Below are positions 17,767 through 29,015 of a DNA stretch of 64,000 bases, piece after piece. How positions within the stretch are numbered: position 1 is the stretch's first letter; each line of letters opens with the position of its first letter. Under the pieces are notes generated by a model. It had not been told where the DNA came from. It did no database searches and saw only the letters and a list, made by a program, of their open reading frames with translations. Made by a program: the position numbers and the translations under genes. Source of the stretch: Gammaproteobacteria bacterium (lineage in GTDB: Bacteria; Pseudomonadota; Gammaproteobacteria; Chromatiales; Chromatiaceae); the NCBI GenBank assembly GCA_020445415.1, contig JAGRGP010000001.1, positions 28,544-92,543 of the forward strand, read 5' to 3'.

Positions 17767-20355
17767 TTATCCGGTAACAATGTTGATCAGTTTGGCGGGC
17801 ACCACAATGACCTTGCGCACCTGCCTGCCGCTGATGAAACGCTGCGCATTGGCATCATCAAGGGCGATTGCTTCGATAGTCTTGCGATCGGCACCGGCGG
17901 CAACCTGGATCTTTGCCCGCACCTTCCCGTCAACCTGAACGACGTACTGGAGGTATTCTTGCGCAAGTGCCGCTTCATCCGCTTGGGGCCAGTCGCTGCG
18001 CAGGATGTCCGCTCCGTAATCCAGTTCCCTCCAGAGTTTGTGGGTTACGTGCGGCGCAATCGGTGCCAGCAATTGTAGCAGCAGCCCAAAACCCTCCCGT
18101 AACAGCGCTTGGTCGGACTGATGATCGCCGAGCTTATACAGGGTGTTGGTAATCTTCATGCAGGCGGACACCACGGTGTTGAACTGTTGGCGCTGGTAGT
18201 CGAAGCAGGCCTGTTTCAAATCCTGGTGAATCTCCCTGCGAGCCGCTTTCTGGATATCGTTGAATACCGGCTTTGCCATGGACGCGCCAAGGGTAATCTG
18301 TTCACGGCGGCTCCAGGCCAGGTTCCATACCCGGCGGATGAATCTGTGTGCGCCTTCTACCCCCTCATCGTTCCATTCGAGGGATTGGTCCGGAGGGGAG
18401 GTGAACATGGTATAGAGGCGCACCGTATCGGCGCCGAAGCGATCAACCATGGACTGGGGATCCACGCCGTTGTTCTTGGACTTCGACATTTTCTCGATGC
18501 CGCCGATCTCGACTTGTCCGCCGTCGCTGGCCAGTTTGGCGCTGACTACCTGGCCCCGTTCATCCCGCTCGGTTTCTACATCCGCTGGGTTGTACCAGGT
18601 GGTTGTACCATCGGCCTGGCGTCTGAAGTAGGTTTCCGCAACGACCATTCCTTGGGTCAGCAACCGGGTAAAGGGTTCGTCCGAGTTCAAGAGGCCGGCG
18701 TCTCGCATCAGTTTATGATAGAAGCGAGCGTAAAGAAGGTGCAGTATGGCGTGTTCGATACCTCCGATATAGTGATCTACCGGCAGCCAATAATCGGCCC
18801 GCTTATCCAGCATGGCCTGATCGGCATCGGGGCAGCAGTAGCGAGCGTAGTACCAGGACGACTCCATGAAGGTATCAAAAGTGTCGGTTTCGCGCTCTGC
18901 CTCGCCGCCGCATTCCGGACAGGCGGTGCGGTACCACTCGGGCATTTTTTTGATGGGTGACCCGCCGCTGGCGTCAAATTCGATGTCCTCGGGTAATACC
19001 ACCGGTAGCTGATCTTCCGGAACGGGCACAATCCCACACCGGTCACAGTGAATCATCGGAATTGGCGCCCCCCAGTAGCGTTGGCGCGACACTCCCCAAT
19101 CGCGCAGGCGAAAATTGACTTGTTTGCCGCCCTTGCCTCGTTCGCTCAAATATGCGGCGATGGCATCGACTGCCTGTTCGGAGGTGAGGCCGTCGAATTG
19201 GCCGGAATTAATCAACACCCCCTTTTTCGTGTAAGCCCCCTGGCCGAGATCACAATCCGAGCCGTTGGCGGGAGCGATGACTTGGACGATCGGCACACTG
19301 TAGCGGTGGGCAAATTCCCAGTCGCGCTGATCGTGCCCCGGGACCGCCATTACCGCGCCGGTGCCGTAGCCCATGAGCACGAAGTTGGCGGCGAACACCG
19401 GAACCGGTTCCCCGCTGATCGGATGCAGCGCCTCGACGTCAAGCCGCATGCCTTTTTTCTCCATGGTTTCGATATCCGCTTCCGTGGTACTGCCTCTGCG
19501 GCACTCGTCGATAAAGGCGCTAAGGGCGGGGTCGTGATCGGCTTGGCTCAGGGACAGTGGGTGCTCGGCAGCGACCGCCATGTAGGTGACTCCCATCAGG
19601 GTGTCGGGTCGGGTGGTATAGATGGTGAGCTTCTCTTCAGATCCCCTGATTCCGAAATCCATTTGCACCCCTTCCGAGCGTCCGATCCAGTTGCGTTGCA
19701 TGGTACGCACCTGTTCCGGCCAGGCGTCCAACCGATCCAACTCCTGCAGCAGCTCATCGGCATAGGCGGTTATCTTGACAAACCATTGGGGTATTTCTCG
19801 GCGCTCTACCAGTGCCCCCGAGCGCCAACCTCGGCCGTCTATCACCTGCTCGTTGGCAAGCACGGTTTGATCCACGGGGTCCCAGTTCACTACCGAGTTT
19901 TTTCGGTACACCAGACCTTTCTTGAACAATCCGGTAAACAGCCATTGTTCCCAACGGTAGTATTCGGGGCGACAGGTTGCCAGCTCCCGCTGCCAGTCGT
20001 ACCCGAAACCGAGTCGACGCAACTGGTTCTTCATGTACGTGATATTGGAATAGGTCCAGGCCGCCGGGGGCATGCGATTCTTGATTGCTGCGCCCTCGGC
20101 CGGAAGCCCGAAGGCGTCCCAACCCATTGGTTGCAATACATTGCGCCCCAGCATCCGCTGGTAACGGGAGATCACATCACCGATGGTGTAGTTGCGGACG
20201 TGGCCCATGTGCAGTTTGCCACTGGGATAGGGAAACATGGAGAGACAGTAGTATTTCTCCCGGGAGGGATCCTCGAAGGTCCCAAAGGATTGGTTTTCTT
20301 GCCAGTAGGACTGGGCCTCGATCTCAATATCGGCCTCGTTGTAGTGCTCTTGCAT
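17767..20355 (-). CDS. leuS: Leucyl-tRNA synthetase
   Basis: The 862-residue class I synthetase charges tRNA-Leu. The HIGH-type motif is HMGH at 49-52 in [12 protein letters not shown], and the KMSKS loop is at 622-626. The editing (CP1) domain is present in between, including the [11 protein letters not shown] region needed to remove mischarged amino acids. Length and order are as in E. coli (860). It heads the lptE-holA cluster and is divergent from the YbeL-like gene across a 211-bp gap in which I found no convincing attenuator. Confidence 0.98.
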   Translation of the reverse strand: MQEHYNEADIEIEAQSYWQENQSFGTFEDPSREKYYCLSMFPYPSGKLHMGHVRNYTIGDVISRYQRMLGRNVLQPMGWDAFGLPAEGAAIKNRMPPAAWTYSNITYMKNQLRRLGFGYDWQRELATCRPEYYRWEQWLFTGLFKKGLVYRKNSVVNWDPVDQTVLANEQVIDGRGWRSGALVERREIPQWFVKITAYADELLQELDRLDAWPEQVRTMQRNWIGRSEGVQMDFGIRGSEEKLTIYTTRPDTLMGVTYMAVAAEHPLSLSQADHDPALSAFIDECRRGSTTEADIETMEKKGMRLDVEALHPISGEPVPVFAANFVLMGYGTGAVMAVPGHDQRDWEFAHRYSVPIVQVIAPANGSDCDLGQGAYTKKGVLINSGQFDGLTSEQAVDAIAAYLSERGKGGKQVNFRLRDWGVSRQRYWGAPIPMIHCDRCGIVPVPEDQLPVVLPEDIEFDASGGSPIKKMPEWYRTACPECGGEAERETDTFDTFMESSWYYARYCCPDADQAMLDKRADYWLPVDHYIGGIEHAILHLLYARFYHKLMRDAGLLNSDEPFTRLLTQGMVVAETYFRRQADGTTTWYNPADVETERDERGQVVSAKLASDGGQVEIGGIEKMSKSKNNGVDPQSMVDRFGADTVRLYTMFTSPPDQSLEWNDEGVEGAHRFIRRVWNLAWSRREQITLGASMAKPVFNDIQKAARREIHQDLKQACFDYQRQQFNTVVSACMKITNTLYKLGDHQSDQALLREGFGLLLQLLAPIAPHVTHKLWRELDYGADILRSDWPQADEAALAQEYLQYVVQVDGKVRAKIQVAAGADRKTIEAIALDDANAQRFISGRQVRKVIVVPAKLINIVTG

Positions 20356-20566
20356 AGTCTTAGTATTGGGTGCGGGGTTCTCGAATGGCTTAATCGCGCA
20401 AGGATAACCCAGCCGGGGTCTTACAGAAAGGCGTGGTCTGAGGTGATTGTATCCCGAGAGCTTGTGTTCTGCGTTTATTGGTACAAACTTAAAGGTATCT
20501 GGGGCGGCTAACCGTAGGGGGTACAGTCCCTCAGGTGGGCGGTAGACGGGAATGAAGGAGTAATCG

Positions 20567-21088
20567 ATGACCGACCATGAGATTAAAGACCCGATCGAGC
20601 GGATGGCCGATGCTTATGAGCAGATGCTCGAACGCGTCAATCAAATGCTGGAGAAAGCGGAGAAAAGCACCTTACCCAGTTTGCGCAAGGCACTGGATCA
20701 GGCCCGTGAAAAGGCGGTGGCGCTCAATGAGTTAACCCGTGAAGAGGCAGAGAGGTTGTCTGACTATTTGGAGCGCGATATGAAGGATGCGGCCCGGTAT
20801 TTGTCGGAAACGGGAGACGAGTTCCGCAACTGGTGGCGTTTTGATGTGGAACTTATCGAGCAGCGACTGATGGAGATGTTCGCCAACGTAGCGGACCAGA
20901 CGAAGTTAGAACTTGAGGGGCTGGCGGAGCGGGCTCGTGAAGCTTCCCGCTACCATACCGGGGAGGTCACGGGCCCCGGTACCCTAGTATGCGACAGCTG
21001 TGGCAAGGAGATTAGCTTCCACAAGGCGGGACATATTCCCCCCTGCCCCGCTTGTCGCGGAATTTCCTATCGGCGCCAATCCAAGTAA
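20567..21088 (+). CDS. Zinc-ribbon protein, YbeL/DUF1451 family
   Basis: The 173-residue protein has a long charged helical N-terminal region (about 10-130, probably coiled coil) and a C-terminal zinc ribbon with Cys142, Cys145, Cys160 and Cys163 (CDSC and CPAC). This is the YbeL (DUF1451) family, found next to leuS in E. coli too, where its function is unknown. GAAGGAGT lies upstream of the ATG. It points away from leuS and converges on the EAL-HDOD gene with only 16 bp between stops. Confidence 0.9.
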   Translation: MTDHEIKDPIERMADAYEQMLERVNQMLEKAEKSTLPSLRKALDQAREKAVALNELTREEAERLSDYLERDMKDAARYLSETGDEFRNWWRFDVELIEQRLMEMFANVADQTKLELEGLAERAREASRYHTGEVTGPGTLVCDSCGKEISFHKAGHIPPCPACRGISYRRQSK

Positions 21089-21104
21089 TCAGCGGTGAGG
21101 TGGA

Positions 21105-22310
21105 TTAGTGCAGTAGGTTGTCACGCTCTTGAAAGGCCAGCGAGGTGGCATGGTTATACAATTCCTGAATAGTGTTGGCGGTAAGATCTTGGAAAGCGGC
21201 CTGGTCCCAGTCACAATTCTCGAAGGCCAGCGCGCAGCTCAGCGCTTTACCCAATATTCCCCGCCGTTCCAACAGTGCCTCCCGAATCGTATCTGCGAGG
21301 GGTATCTGAGCGATGATCTCGGCCAGTGTACAGTCCATCAGACTGTCCATAATCGACAACAGGCCTGTAGTTAAAGCCTGGTCAACCAGGCTGTTGTCGA
21401 TCTTGCCGATCAAGCCGGCACACATATGGGCGCGAACCAGTGCCGTAGTAAACATTTCTTCGGGCTTGTCGTCGATGCGTGACAGGATGAGCAGGCTGGC
21501 CCAAGCCTTTAAACGGTTGAGGCCCATGTAGACGATGGCCTGTTTAATGGATTCCACTTTGCGTGGAAGGGCGATGGCCGCGGAATTCAGATAGCGTAAG
21601 ATGTTGAGTACGAGCCCAGGGTCTTGCCTGATCAATGCCTCAAGCTGAACCGGCGTAATCGCGGTGTCGTTTAGGTTGGCCAGCAGTTTGAGGATAAACA
21701 GTTGGTTTCCATTCAGCCGCTTGCCGGAGATGATTTGAGGGCGCGAGAAGTAGTAGCCCTGGAAAAGGTCGAATTCCAGTTCTCGGAGCTTGGTGAACTC
21801 GGATTTCGTCTCCACCTTTTCTGCCAGCAGTAGCACTTGGTGCTGTTTGAGTTTGTGGACACGCGCTTCCAGGTTGTCCCAATCCAGGGTAGGAACTTCG
21901 ACCTTGACGATACGGGCATGGGGTAACACCGGCTCCCATTTGGGCTCGAATTCGAAATCATCCAGGGCTAAGACGTAACCTTCTCCCGCCAGGGATTTGA
22001 GACTGTGGATTAGCTCTGTATCGAGCTCTATATCCTCCAATATTTCCAATACCACTCGTTCCTTGTCGAAAGGGATGGGGGGTTGTTCAAGTAATAGTCT
22101 TCGGGTGAGATTCAGAAATACCCGATGATCACCGGCTATTTTTTCCAGGCCGATCTCCATGAACGCATTAAGAATGAGTCGTGAAGAGGCGAGATCCCCG
22201 TCGCTGAGGTGTGCCCTGTTATCGAGGCTTTTCCGGTACAATAACTCGTAAGCGTAAAGCCTTAAGTCGCGGTCATAGATGGCCTGCCTGCCTACGAATA
22301 TGTTTTGCAC
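21105..22310 (-). CDS. EAL-HDOD signalling protein (YuxH-like)
   Basis: The 401-residue protein joins a degenerate EAL domain (about 1-200) with an HDOD domain (about 205-390). The EAL signature reads ELL at residues 22-24 in YELLYR, and an LALDDF motif follows, as in the YuxH class, which is generally not an active phosphodiesterase. HDOD domains lack the HD metal residues and act as protein-interaction modules in stress and cell-cycle signalling. Its target is unknown. It is transcribed away from the rpmB-rpmG pair's terminator side and is probably a single gene. Confidence 0.88.
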   Translation of the reverse strand: MQNIFVGRQAIYDRDLRLYAYELLYRKSLDNRAHLSDGDLASSRLILNAFMEIGLEKIAGDHRVFLNLTRRLLLEQPPIPFDKERVVLEILEDIELDTELIHSLKSLAGEGYVLALDDFEFEPKWEPVLPHARIVKVEVPTLDWDNLEARVHKLKQHQVLLLAEKVETKSEFTKLRELEFDLFQGYYFSRPQIISGKRLNGNQLFILKLLANLNDTAITPVQLEALIRQDPGLVLNILRYLNSAAIALPRKVESIKQAIVYMGLNRLKAWASLLILSRIDDKPEEMFTTALVRAHMCAGLIGKIDNSLVDQALTTGLLSIMDSLMDCTLAEIIAQIPLADTIREALLERRGILGKALSCALAFENCDWDQAAFQDLTANTIQELYNHATSLAFQERDNLLH

Positions 22311-22378
22311 CCGATAGCCTCTTGCTGGTCTGTTGCCAATGATCGGCCTGTACCGGGGATTCTGAATGCGACCACAAT

Positions 22379-22407
22379 AAAAAAACCCGCATGGACGATG
22401 CGGGTTT
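22379..22407 (-). terminator. Intrinsic terminator of rpmB-rpmG
   Basis: On the minus strand a perfect 10-bp stem (AAACCCGCAT with ATGCGGGTTT, 22383-22392 and 22398-22407) with a 5-base loop is followed by a run of T. It lies about 30 bp after the rpmG stop and marks the end of the ribosomal-protein transcript. Confidence 0.85.
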
Positions 22408-22437
22408 GGCGGTGTTCTGCAGATTTGCAGAGACAGG

Positions 22438-22593
22438 CTACTTGATCTTGGCTTCTTTATAAATCACGTACTTCCTGATCTTGGGATCAAATTTCTTGAT
22501 CTCCATTTTGCCTGGCATATTCCTTTTGTTTTTGGTGGTGGTGTAGAAGTGGCCGGTGCCGGCACTTGATACCAATCTAATCTTATCTCGCAT
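22438..22593 (-). CDS. rpmG: 50S ribosomal protein L33
   Basis: The 51-residue L33 starts at the ATG at 22593, with GAGGAGGAC as a strong ribosome site. The sequence [20 protein letters not shown] and the end VIYKEAKIK are typical. It is the zinc-independent form, because the CXXC pairs are missing. It follows rpmB by 13 bp and is followed by an intrinsic terminator. Confidence 0.98.
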   Translation of the reverse strand: MRDKIRLVSSAGTGHFYTTTKNKRNMPGKMEIKKFDPKIRKYVIYKEAKIK

Positions 22594-22606
22594 GGCCTTG
22601 TCCTCC

Positions 22607-22843
22607 TCAGACCTTTTCACCCCGGGCGCGCAGATCCGCAACGACCGCATCGATACCCTTCTTGTCGATGATACGCATGCCGCTGGTAGAGACACGCAGG
22701 CGAACCCAGCGATTTTCGCTTTCTACCCAAAACCGGTGATAGTGCAAATTGGGCAGGAAGCGACGCTTGGTCTTGTTGTGCGCATGGGAAACATTATTCC
22801 CCGTCACTGGCCGTTTGCCTGTGACCTGACATACTTTGGACAT
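22607..22843 (-). CDS. rpmB: 50S ribosomal protein L28
   Basis: The 78-residue L28 starts at the ATG at 22843 ([17 protein letters not shown]). Single Cys5 is present, but the full zinc-binding set is not, so this is the zinc-free form common in gammaproteobacteria. A good promoter and a leader hairpin lie upstream. It is cotranscribed with rpmG. A longer frame upstream is not coding. Confidence 0.98.
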   Translation of the reverse strand: MSKVCQVTGKRPVTGNNVSHAHNKTKRRFLPNLHYHRFWVESENRWVRLRVSTSGMRIIDKKGIDAVVADLRARGEKV

Positions 22844-22904
22844 CGTCGAACCTCGAAAATTCCTTGCTTGGGCCCTCGTTGCAGAAGCCCACATAACAGT
22901 GACT

Positions 22905-22919
22905 GCACCTAATAGGTGC
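22905..22919 (-). other. Leader hairpin upstream of rpmB
   Basis: GCACCT-AAT-AGGTGC forms a perfect 6-bp stem with a 3-base loop in the transcribed leader, about 62 bp before the rpmB ATG. It could affect mRNA stability or be a ribosomal-protein feedback site; function is not known. Confidence 0.4.
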
Positions 22920-22933
22920 GCGGAAGAGGCGGA

Positions 22934-22962
22934 TTTATAGCAAAAAGATTTGCGGATTACAA
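22934..22962 (-). promoter_or_regulatory. Promoter of rpmB-rpmG
   Basis: On the minus strand TTGTAA (-35, 22957-22962) is 17 bp from TATAAA (-10, 22934-22939). The predicted transcript starts near 22927 and gives a leader of about 85 bases that contains a short hairpin. Confidence 0.6.
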
Positions 22963-23033
22963 ATTTTTCTGCATCCGTTCCATTTTGCCGGGGCAGTGGC
23001 TGGAGCGCTCTTCGCACCGCCACCCAACTCTGT

Positions 23034-23708
23034 TTACAGCAGTCCCGATTCTGCCAGGGAAGCGGTTTCTCCCGCGCCGACCACGATGTGGTCAAGTACC
23101 CGGACATCGATCATCGCCAGCGCATCCCGCAGGTAATGGGTGATGCGGGTATCCGCCACGCTGGGCTCAGCCACGCCCGAGGGGTGATTGTGGGCAAAGA
23201 TAACCGCCGCTGCATTGTGAGCGATCGCCCGGCGAACCACCTCCCGGGGGTGAATGCTGGCGCCGTCGATAGTACCGCGAAACAGCTCTTCAAAATCGAT
23301 TACCCGGTGCCGGTTGTCGAGGAATAGGCAGGCAAAGACCTCATGAGGATAACCGGACAAGCGGCTTTGCAGGTAATCCCGGGTTAGCTCTGGGCTGGTA
23401 AGGATGTCGATGCGTTCCAGCGACGTCCGAAGATAGCGCCTGGACATCTCCAGCACCGCTTGCAGTAACGCGTACTTGGCGGTGCCCAGGCCTGGCATGG
23501 CACAGAACGTCTTGCGTTCCGCCATGAGTAGGCCAGAAAGACTTCCGTGCCGGTGCAACAACTCTTTGGCGAGGGTCACGGCACTTTTACCCTTGACTCC
23601 ACAGCGCAAAAAAATCGCCAAGAGTTCGGCGTCCGTCAGGGCGTTGGCACCACGTTGCAGCAGTTTTTCCCGAGGCCGCTCATCCACCGGCCAATCTCGG
23701 ATTGCCAT
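23034..23708 (-). CDS. radC: RadC family JAMM-domain protein
   Basis: The 224-residue protein has an N-terminal helix-hairpin-helix-like region and a C-terminal JAMM/MPN+ metal site: His173, His175, Ser183 and Asp186 in [14 protein letters not shown]. The family was once linked to repair; its true substrate is unknown. The start is the ATG at 23708 with AAGGAGAT upstream. A longer frame would overlap the divergent coaBC gene and lacks support. It is divergent from coaBC, as in Pseudomonas and E. coli. Confidence 0.95.
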   Translation of the reverse strand: MAIRDWPVDERPREKLLQRGANALTDAELLAIFLRCGVKGKSAVTLAKELLHRHGSLSGLLMAERKTFCAMPGLGTAKYALLQAVLEMSRRYLRTSLERIDILTSPELTRDYLQSRLSGYPHEVFACLFLDNRHRVIDFEELFRGTIDGASIHPREVVRRAIAHNAAAVIFAHNHPSGVAEPSVADTRITHYLRDALAMIDVRVLDHIVVGAGETASLAESGLL

Positions 23709-23856
23709 ATCGATCTCCTTATCGATGTTTTCCTGGTAACTCCAGGGTGGGGTATAACTCAGGCGTATGCAAGAGAGATTCCCTTTCCGCACATAGCGCA
23801 TTGAGTTACCCTTCAGCAGTGGACTTTGGGAGCAATGGACAACCGATGTGGGGCAG

Positions 23857-25077
23857 ATGGCTGGCGTGAGGGGAAAAAAGGTATTGTTGGGCATCACTGG
23901 CGGGGTCGCAGCCTACAAGTCCGCCGTGTTAACCCGATTGCTGGTTAAGTCAGGTGCCGAGGTCCAGGTCGTTATGACAGCGGCGGCGGCCGAGTTTATT
24001 ACGCCAACGACATTGCAGGCACTGTCGGGAAGATTGGTTCGCCAGTCGCTATTCGATCCTGCCCATGAAGCAGCCATGGGGCATATCGAATTGGCGCGTT
24101 GGGCGGATCTTATTCTCGTGGCTCCGGCAACAGCGGATTTTTTGGCAAGAATGGCGGCCGGTATGGCCGACGATCTCTTGGCAACGCTGTGTTTGGCCAC
24201 TAGCGTACCGATCGCCGTGGCGCCCGCCATGAATCAGGGCATGTGGAGTAATCCGGCCACGGAGGATAATCTACGGCGGCTCGCGACTCGTGGGGTGCTC
24301 GTGTGGGGACCTGATTCTGGACTCCAGGCGTGTGGAGAACAAGGCCCTGGAAGGCTGCTTGAACCGGAACGACTGCATCAGCTGGTAAATGATTTTTTCG
24401 TTGGGGGCGATTTGGCCGGTGTACGGGTAGTGCTGACCGCCGGACCCACCCGGGAGCCGATCGATCCGGTTCGTTACTTAACTAATCGAAGTTCCGGAAA
24501 AATGGGGTTCGCGCTGGCGGCGGCGTTTGCCAATCGCGGGGCGGACGTCGTTCTTGTGACTGGTCCGGTTGCGCTAGCCACCCCTAACGGGGTGGAGCGG
24601 GTGGATGTGGAGACCGCACGGGAGATGGATGAGGCTGTTATGGGCGCCCTTGCTGGATGTAGCATTTTTGTGGGTTGCGCGGCGGTTGCAGATTATCGTC
24701 CGGCGGTAGCCGCCGGCCAAAAAATCAAGAAACTGGAAGAGCACCGTACCCTAGAACTCGTTCGCAATCCGGATATCCTAGCCAGGGTGGCCGCGCAGCC
24801 TTCTCCGCCCTTTACGGTTGGGTTTGCCGCAGAAACCCAAAGTGTTGCCGAGTACGCCGAGCAAAAACGACGGGCCAAGGGGGTGGATATAATTGCCGCC
24901 AATCTGGTTGCCGGAGAGGAGGGGGGATTCGAGCGCGACCAAAATGCCCTCACGGTGCTCTGGGAGGGTGGGATGCGGGAATTACCCCTTGCCGACAAGG
25001 GACAGCTTGCGCGGGAGCTAGTGACACTCATTGTGAATGAATATGGAAAAAGATATCCAACTGAAGATCCTCGATAA
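23857..25077 (+). CDS. coaBC: Bifunctional phosphopantothenoylcysteine synthetase/decarboxylase
   Basis: This 406-residue flavoprotein carries out two steps of coenzyme A synthesis. The CoaC half (about 1-190) has the PAMNQGMW motif and the active-site cysteine in [12 protein letters not shown]. The CoaB half has [20 protein letters not shown] and the lysine motif GQKIKK. The start is either the ATG at 23857 or the GTG at 23848; neither has a strong ribosome site. The 3' end overlaps dut by 41 bp. Confidence 0.97.
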   Translation: MAGVRGKKVLLGITGGVAAYKSAVLTRLLVKSGAEVQVVMTAAAAEFITPTTLQALSGRLVRQSLFDPAHEAAMGHIELARWADLILVAPATADFLARMAAGMADDLLATLCLATSVPIAVAPAMNQGMWSNPATEDNLRRLATRGVLVWGPDSGLQACGEQGPGRLLEPERLHQLVNDFFVGGDLAGVRVVLTAGPTREPIDPVRYLTNRSSGKMGFALAAAFANRGADVVLVTGPVALATPNGVERVDVETAREMDEAVMGALAGCSIFVGCAAVADYRPAVAAGQKIKKLEEHRTLELVRNPDILARVAAQPSPPFTVGFAAETQSVAEYAEQKRRAKGVDIIAANLVAGEEGGFERDQNALTVLWEGGMRELPLADKGQLARELVTLIVNEYGKRYPTEDPR

Positions 25078-25501
25078 GCGTATCGGAGAAGAGTTTCCCC
25101 TGCCCGGCTATGCCACCGAAGGCGCGGCGGGGGTGGATCTGCGTGCGATGTTACACACTCCCCTGGAGATCGAACCCGGGCAAACGCACCTGATTCCAAC
25201 CGGAGTCGCTATCTATATTGGGGATCCTGGCGTGGCGGCCATCATCTTGCCGCGTTCCGGATTGGGCCATAAACATGGGATCGTGCTGGGTAACCTGGTT
25301 GGATTGATCGATTCAGACTATCAGGGACAGCTGTTCGTCTCTTGCTGGAACCGTGGTGGCGAGTCATTCCGCATTGAGGTGGGGGAGCGGATTGCTCAGT
25401 TGGTCATGGTGCCGGTGATCAACGCGGCTTTCACGGTGGTTTCCGATTTCGAGGAAACGCTTAGGGGGGGTGGGGGATTTGGCCATTCGGGTAGGCACTA
25501 G
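25037..25501 (+). CDS. dut: Deoxyuridine 5'-triphosphate nucleotidohydrolase
   Basis: The 154-residue trimeric dUTPase hydrolyses dUTP to dUMP, keeping uracil out of DNA. Motifs are clear: [27 protein letters not shown] and the P-loop-like C-terminal [10 protein letters not shown]. The first 41 bp lie inside coaBC in another frame, so translation is probably coupled. An ATG 6 bp later (25043) is an equally good start. Confidence 0.98.
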   Translation: MNMEKDIQLKILDKRIGEEFPLPGYATEGAAGVDLRAMLHTPLEIEPGQTHLIPTGVAIYIGDPGVAAIILPRSGLGHKHGIVLGNLVGLIDSDYQGQLFVSCWNRGGESFRIEVGERIAQLVMVPVINAAFTVVSDFEETLRGGGGFGHSGRH

Positions 25502-25567
25502 GGGTGGGTCGGCCAGGGCGCCGCGGCATGGTGGATGGTAGACCTGGGCACGGAGGAGGGCAGTATA

Positions 25568-28039
25568 ATGGCTGGCGCACGTAAACTGGTCGTGGGGAGT
25601 ACGGTTAACCGGCTTGCCATTAGGGCGATCTTCTGGTTGATCCTGATAATGGGCGTGAGTGGCGTATTACTGGTGACCTTGGAATTTCAGGAGGAGCGCC
25701 AGAAGGGGATCGACCAGGCGCGAGCGGTCTCCGAGATTGTGGCTGACAAGCTGGCCGGGACGCTCCGCATGTACTCACAGGTCATCGAACGCCAGGTCGC
25801 TGGCAATCCGCGTATCGGTAGTGTACTGAGCGAGGAGGCCTGGCCGGAAATAAAAAAGTACGAGGCTTGGTTGACGCGGTTGCTGCCGGATGCATTACAG
25901 GTGCGTATTCTTCCCCGGGAGTGGGACAAGCTCGATCCGGGTTCAAATCCACCGGTTAGCTTCGCGACACTGGAGATGTTGCGGGGCGTAGAGCGTACCG
26001 GCCGTCCGTCGGTCGCCGAAGTGCATCAGTTTGGTCGTATTCACCCCCATGTTGCACTCGCGGTTCCCGTTCGAAGTGGTGCCGGTGGTGATGTCGTCGG
26101 CGTGGTTCAGTTGGCATTGCCTATGCATTTGCTGGAAAGGTCGATAGCCAGTGGGATAGGCGGTGGACGTATCGAGTTGCAGCAGGTAGTGCAGGGCGAG
26201 TCCGTCGTACTGTTCGCCTCCGGTCCCAGCCCCTTTGGTGCCGGTGATGGCGAGCTGCCGGTTAGAGGCACCTTGTGGCAGGTGGTGTACTGGGGGAAGC
26301 GGGGTGGCCTCAATCCCATGGCTTATTGGGATACTTGGGGCATATTGGCCCTTGGAACGCTAGTCAGCGTGTTGGTGATCTGGCTGCTTTTCCGCTCGCT
26401 GAGACTCAAGTTTCGCCGCGATCTGAGTGCGTTGGCATCCCTCGCGAAGGGGTTGGCTCAGGCTGAGGGACCCATCACTCCGCCGCAGGCGGCGATTCAG
26501 GAACTCCAGGGGTTTATGGAGTTTCTGGCCCATTCCGGAAGGGCTCGGGGGAAAAAAGCGTCACTCGACATCCCGACAAGTGAATCTGAGGCAAAGTCGG
26601 ATACAGCCGCCCCCACCACTCCAACCCAGGGATCTTTACCGGACCAGGATAGTCCGTCTGGCTCCAGTTCTGTTTCGGCAACCCTATTTCGTGCCTACGA
26701 TATCCGGGGTGTGGTCGGCGACACGCTCGATACCGATATCGTTTACCTGCTTGGCCGTGCAATCGGCAGCGAGGCTCAGGCGTGTGGCGAGCAGACGGTT
26801 ATTATCGCCCGCGACGGGCGTCATTCCAGCGAGTTGCTGAGCGAGGCCTTGAGCCGCGGGCTGGTCGAAAGCGGGCGGGAGGTTGTCGACCTAGGGCTAG
26901 TGCCGACACCGGTAGTCTATTTTGCAACCCATTTCCTTGGTAGTAACTCTGGGGTTATGGTAACCGGCAGCCATAATCCGCCCGAATATAATGGCTTGAA
27001 GATCGTTATTGGGGGAGAGGCTCTGGCCGAGGGGCGAATCAAGGATCTTCACCGCCGTATCCAGGAGGGTGATCTGGTCAGTGGAACAGGGGCGCGGAGG
27101 GAGCAGGATCTGCTTCCCGATTATATCAGCCGTATTAGCGAGGATGTTCAGCTCCTGACCCCGATGAAGGTGGTGGTTGATTGCGGTAACGGGGTTTCAT
27201 CGGTGGTGGCGCCGGCGTTGTTGAGAGTTCTGGGGTGCGATGTTGTCGAACTTTTTTGCCACGTCGATGGAAACTTCCCTAATCACCATCCTGATCCCGG
27301 TGATCCTCGTAATTTGCAGGCACTTATCGACTGCGTGAGAAACGAGGGGGCGGATTTGGGGATTGCCCTGGATGGCGACGGAGACCGGCTAGGGATAGTG
27401 GACTCCCAGGGCAATATCATTTGGCCGGATCGCTTGTTGATGTTGTTAGCCAGGGATGTTTTGCTACGGCAGCCTGGGGCGGACGTAATCTACGATGTCA
27501 AATCGAGCCGCCATCTGGCCAGCGAAATACTCACGTACGGGGGGCGTCCCATCATGTGGAAATCGGGTCACTCCCTGATCAAGGAAAAGATGCGGGAGAC
27601 CGGTGCGGTACTGGCGGGAGAACTCACGGGCCATATCTATTTTCAGGAAAGATGGTACGGTTTTGATGATGGATTATATGCGGCCGCCCGGTTGTTGGAG
27701 GTGCTCTCTGGCGAGGGTGTGAGTTCCGCGGAGGTATTTGCACAGCTTCCGGAGAGTGTTTCAACAGCGGAGCTGCACGCTCCGGTGGGTGAGGGTCGGG
27801 GTCCCTCGTTGGTTGGGGCGTTACTCGAACGGGGACAATTTCCCGATGCGAAGTTAGTCACTATCGACGGTATTCGAGCGGAGTTCCAGGACGGTTGGGG
27901 GTTGGTACGGCCCTCCAATACGGGCCCTAACCTGGTGTTCCGTTTCGAGGCGGACGACAAGGTAGCGTTGACCCGTATCCAAGGGATCTTTCGAGACCAG
28001 TTGTCGGTGATCGACACCACTCTCGAATTGCCGTTTTGA
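25568..28039 (+). CDS. algC: Phosphomannomutase/phosphoglucomutase with membrane-anchored N-terminal extension
   Basis: The 823-residue protein has an N-terminal module of about 360 residues with two membrane segments (about 18-38 and 256-276) flanking a likely periplasmic sensor-like domain, then a linker rich in Ser, Thr and Pro, then a complete AlgC-type alpha-D-phosphohexomutase from about residue 370. The phosphoserine loop TGSHNP is at 466-471 (Ser468) and the metal loop DGDGDR at 602-607. AlgC supplies mannose-1-P and glucose-1-P for exopolysaccharide and LPS. Long AlgC forms exist in Pseudomonas. GGAGGAG precedes the ATG at 25568. Neighbours dut and argB are as in Pseudomonas. Confidence 0.94.
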   Translation: MAGARKLVVGSTVNRLAIRAIFWLILIMGVSGVLLVTLEFQEERQKGIDQARAVSEIVADKLAGTLRMYSQVIERQVAGNPRIGSVLSEEAWPEIKKYEAWLTRLLPDALQVRILPREWDKLDPGSNPPVSFATLEMLRGVERTGRPSVAEVHQFGRIHPHVALAVPVRSGAGGDVVGVVQLALPMHLLERSIASGIGGGRIELQQVVQGESVVLFASGPSPFGAGDGELPVRGTLWQVVYWGKRGGLNPMAYWDTWGILALGTLVSVLVIWLLFRSLRLKFRRDLSALASLAKGLAQAEGPITPPQAAIQELQGFMEFLAHSGRARGKKASLDIPTSESEAKSDTAAPTTPTQGSLPDQDSPSGSSSVSATLFRAYDIRGVVGDTLDTDIVYLLGRAIGSEAQACGEQTVIIARDGRHSSELLSEALSRGLVESGREVVDLGLVPTPVVYFATHFLGSNSGVMVTGSHNPPEYNGLKIVIGGEALAEGRIKDLHRRIQEGDLVSGTGARREQDLLPDYISRISEDVQLLTPMKVVVDCGNGVSSVVAPALLRVLGCDVVELFCHVDGNFPNHHPDPGDPRNLQALIDCVRNEGADLGIALDGDGDRLGIVDSQGNIIWPDRLLMLLARDVLLRQPGADVIYDVKSSRHLASEILTYGGRPIMWKSGHSLIKEKMRETGAVLAGELTGHIYFQERWYGFDDGLYAAARLLEVLSGEGVSSAEVFAQLPESVSTAELHAPVGEGRGPSLVGALLERGQFPDAKLVTIDGIRAEFQDGWGLVRPSNTGPNLVFRFEADDKVALTRIQGIFRDQLSVIDTTLELPF

Positions 28040-28111
28040 TACCGGCGGCAGTGGTTGAATGTCCGATTCCCCGGAACAGCAGTGCGTCCAAGCCAATAGC
28101 AGACAAGGTAA

Positions 28112-29011
<900 letters not shown>

Positions 29012-29015
29012 TGTA

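Noticed and set aside
19048..20511. Long (487-residue) plus-strand open frame
   Set aside because: It lies entirely antisense to leuS, whose protein is unmistakable; the composition is that of a shadow frame in GC-rich DNA.
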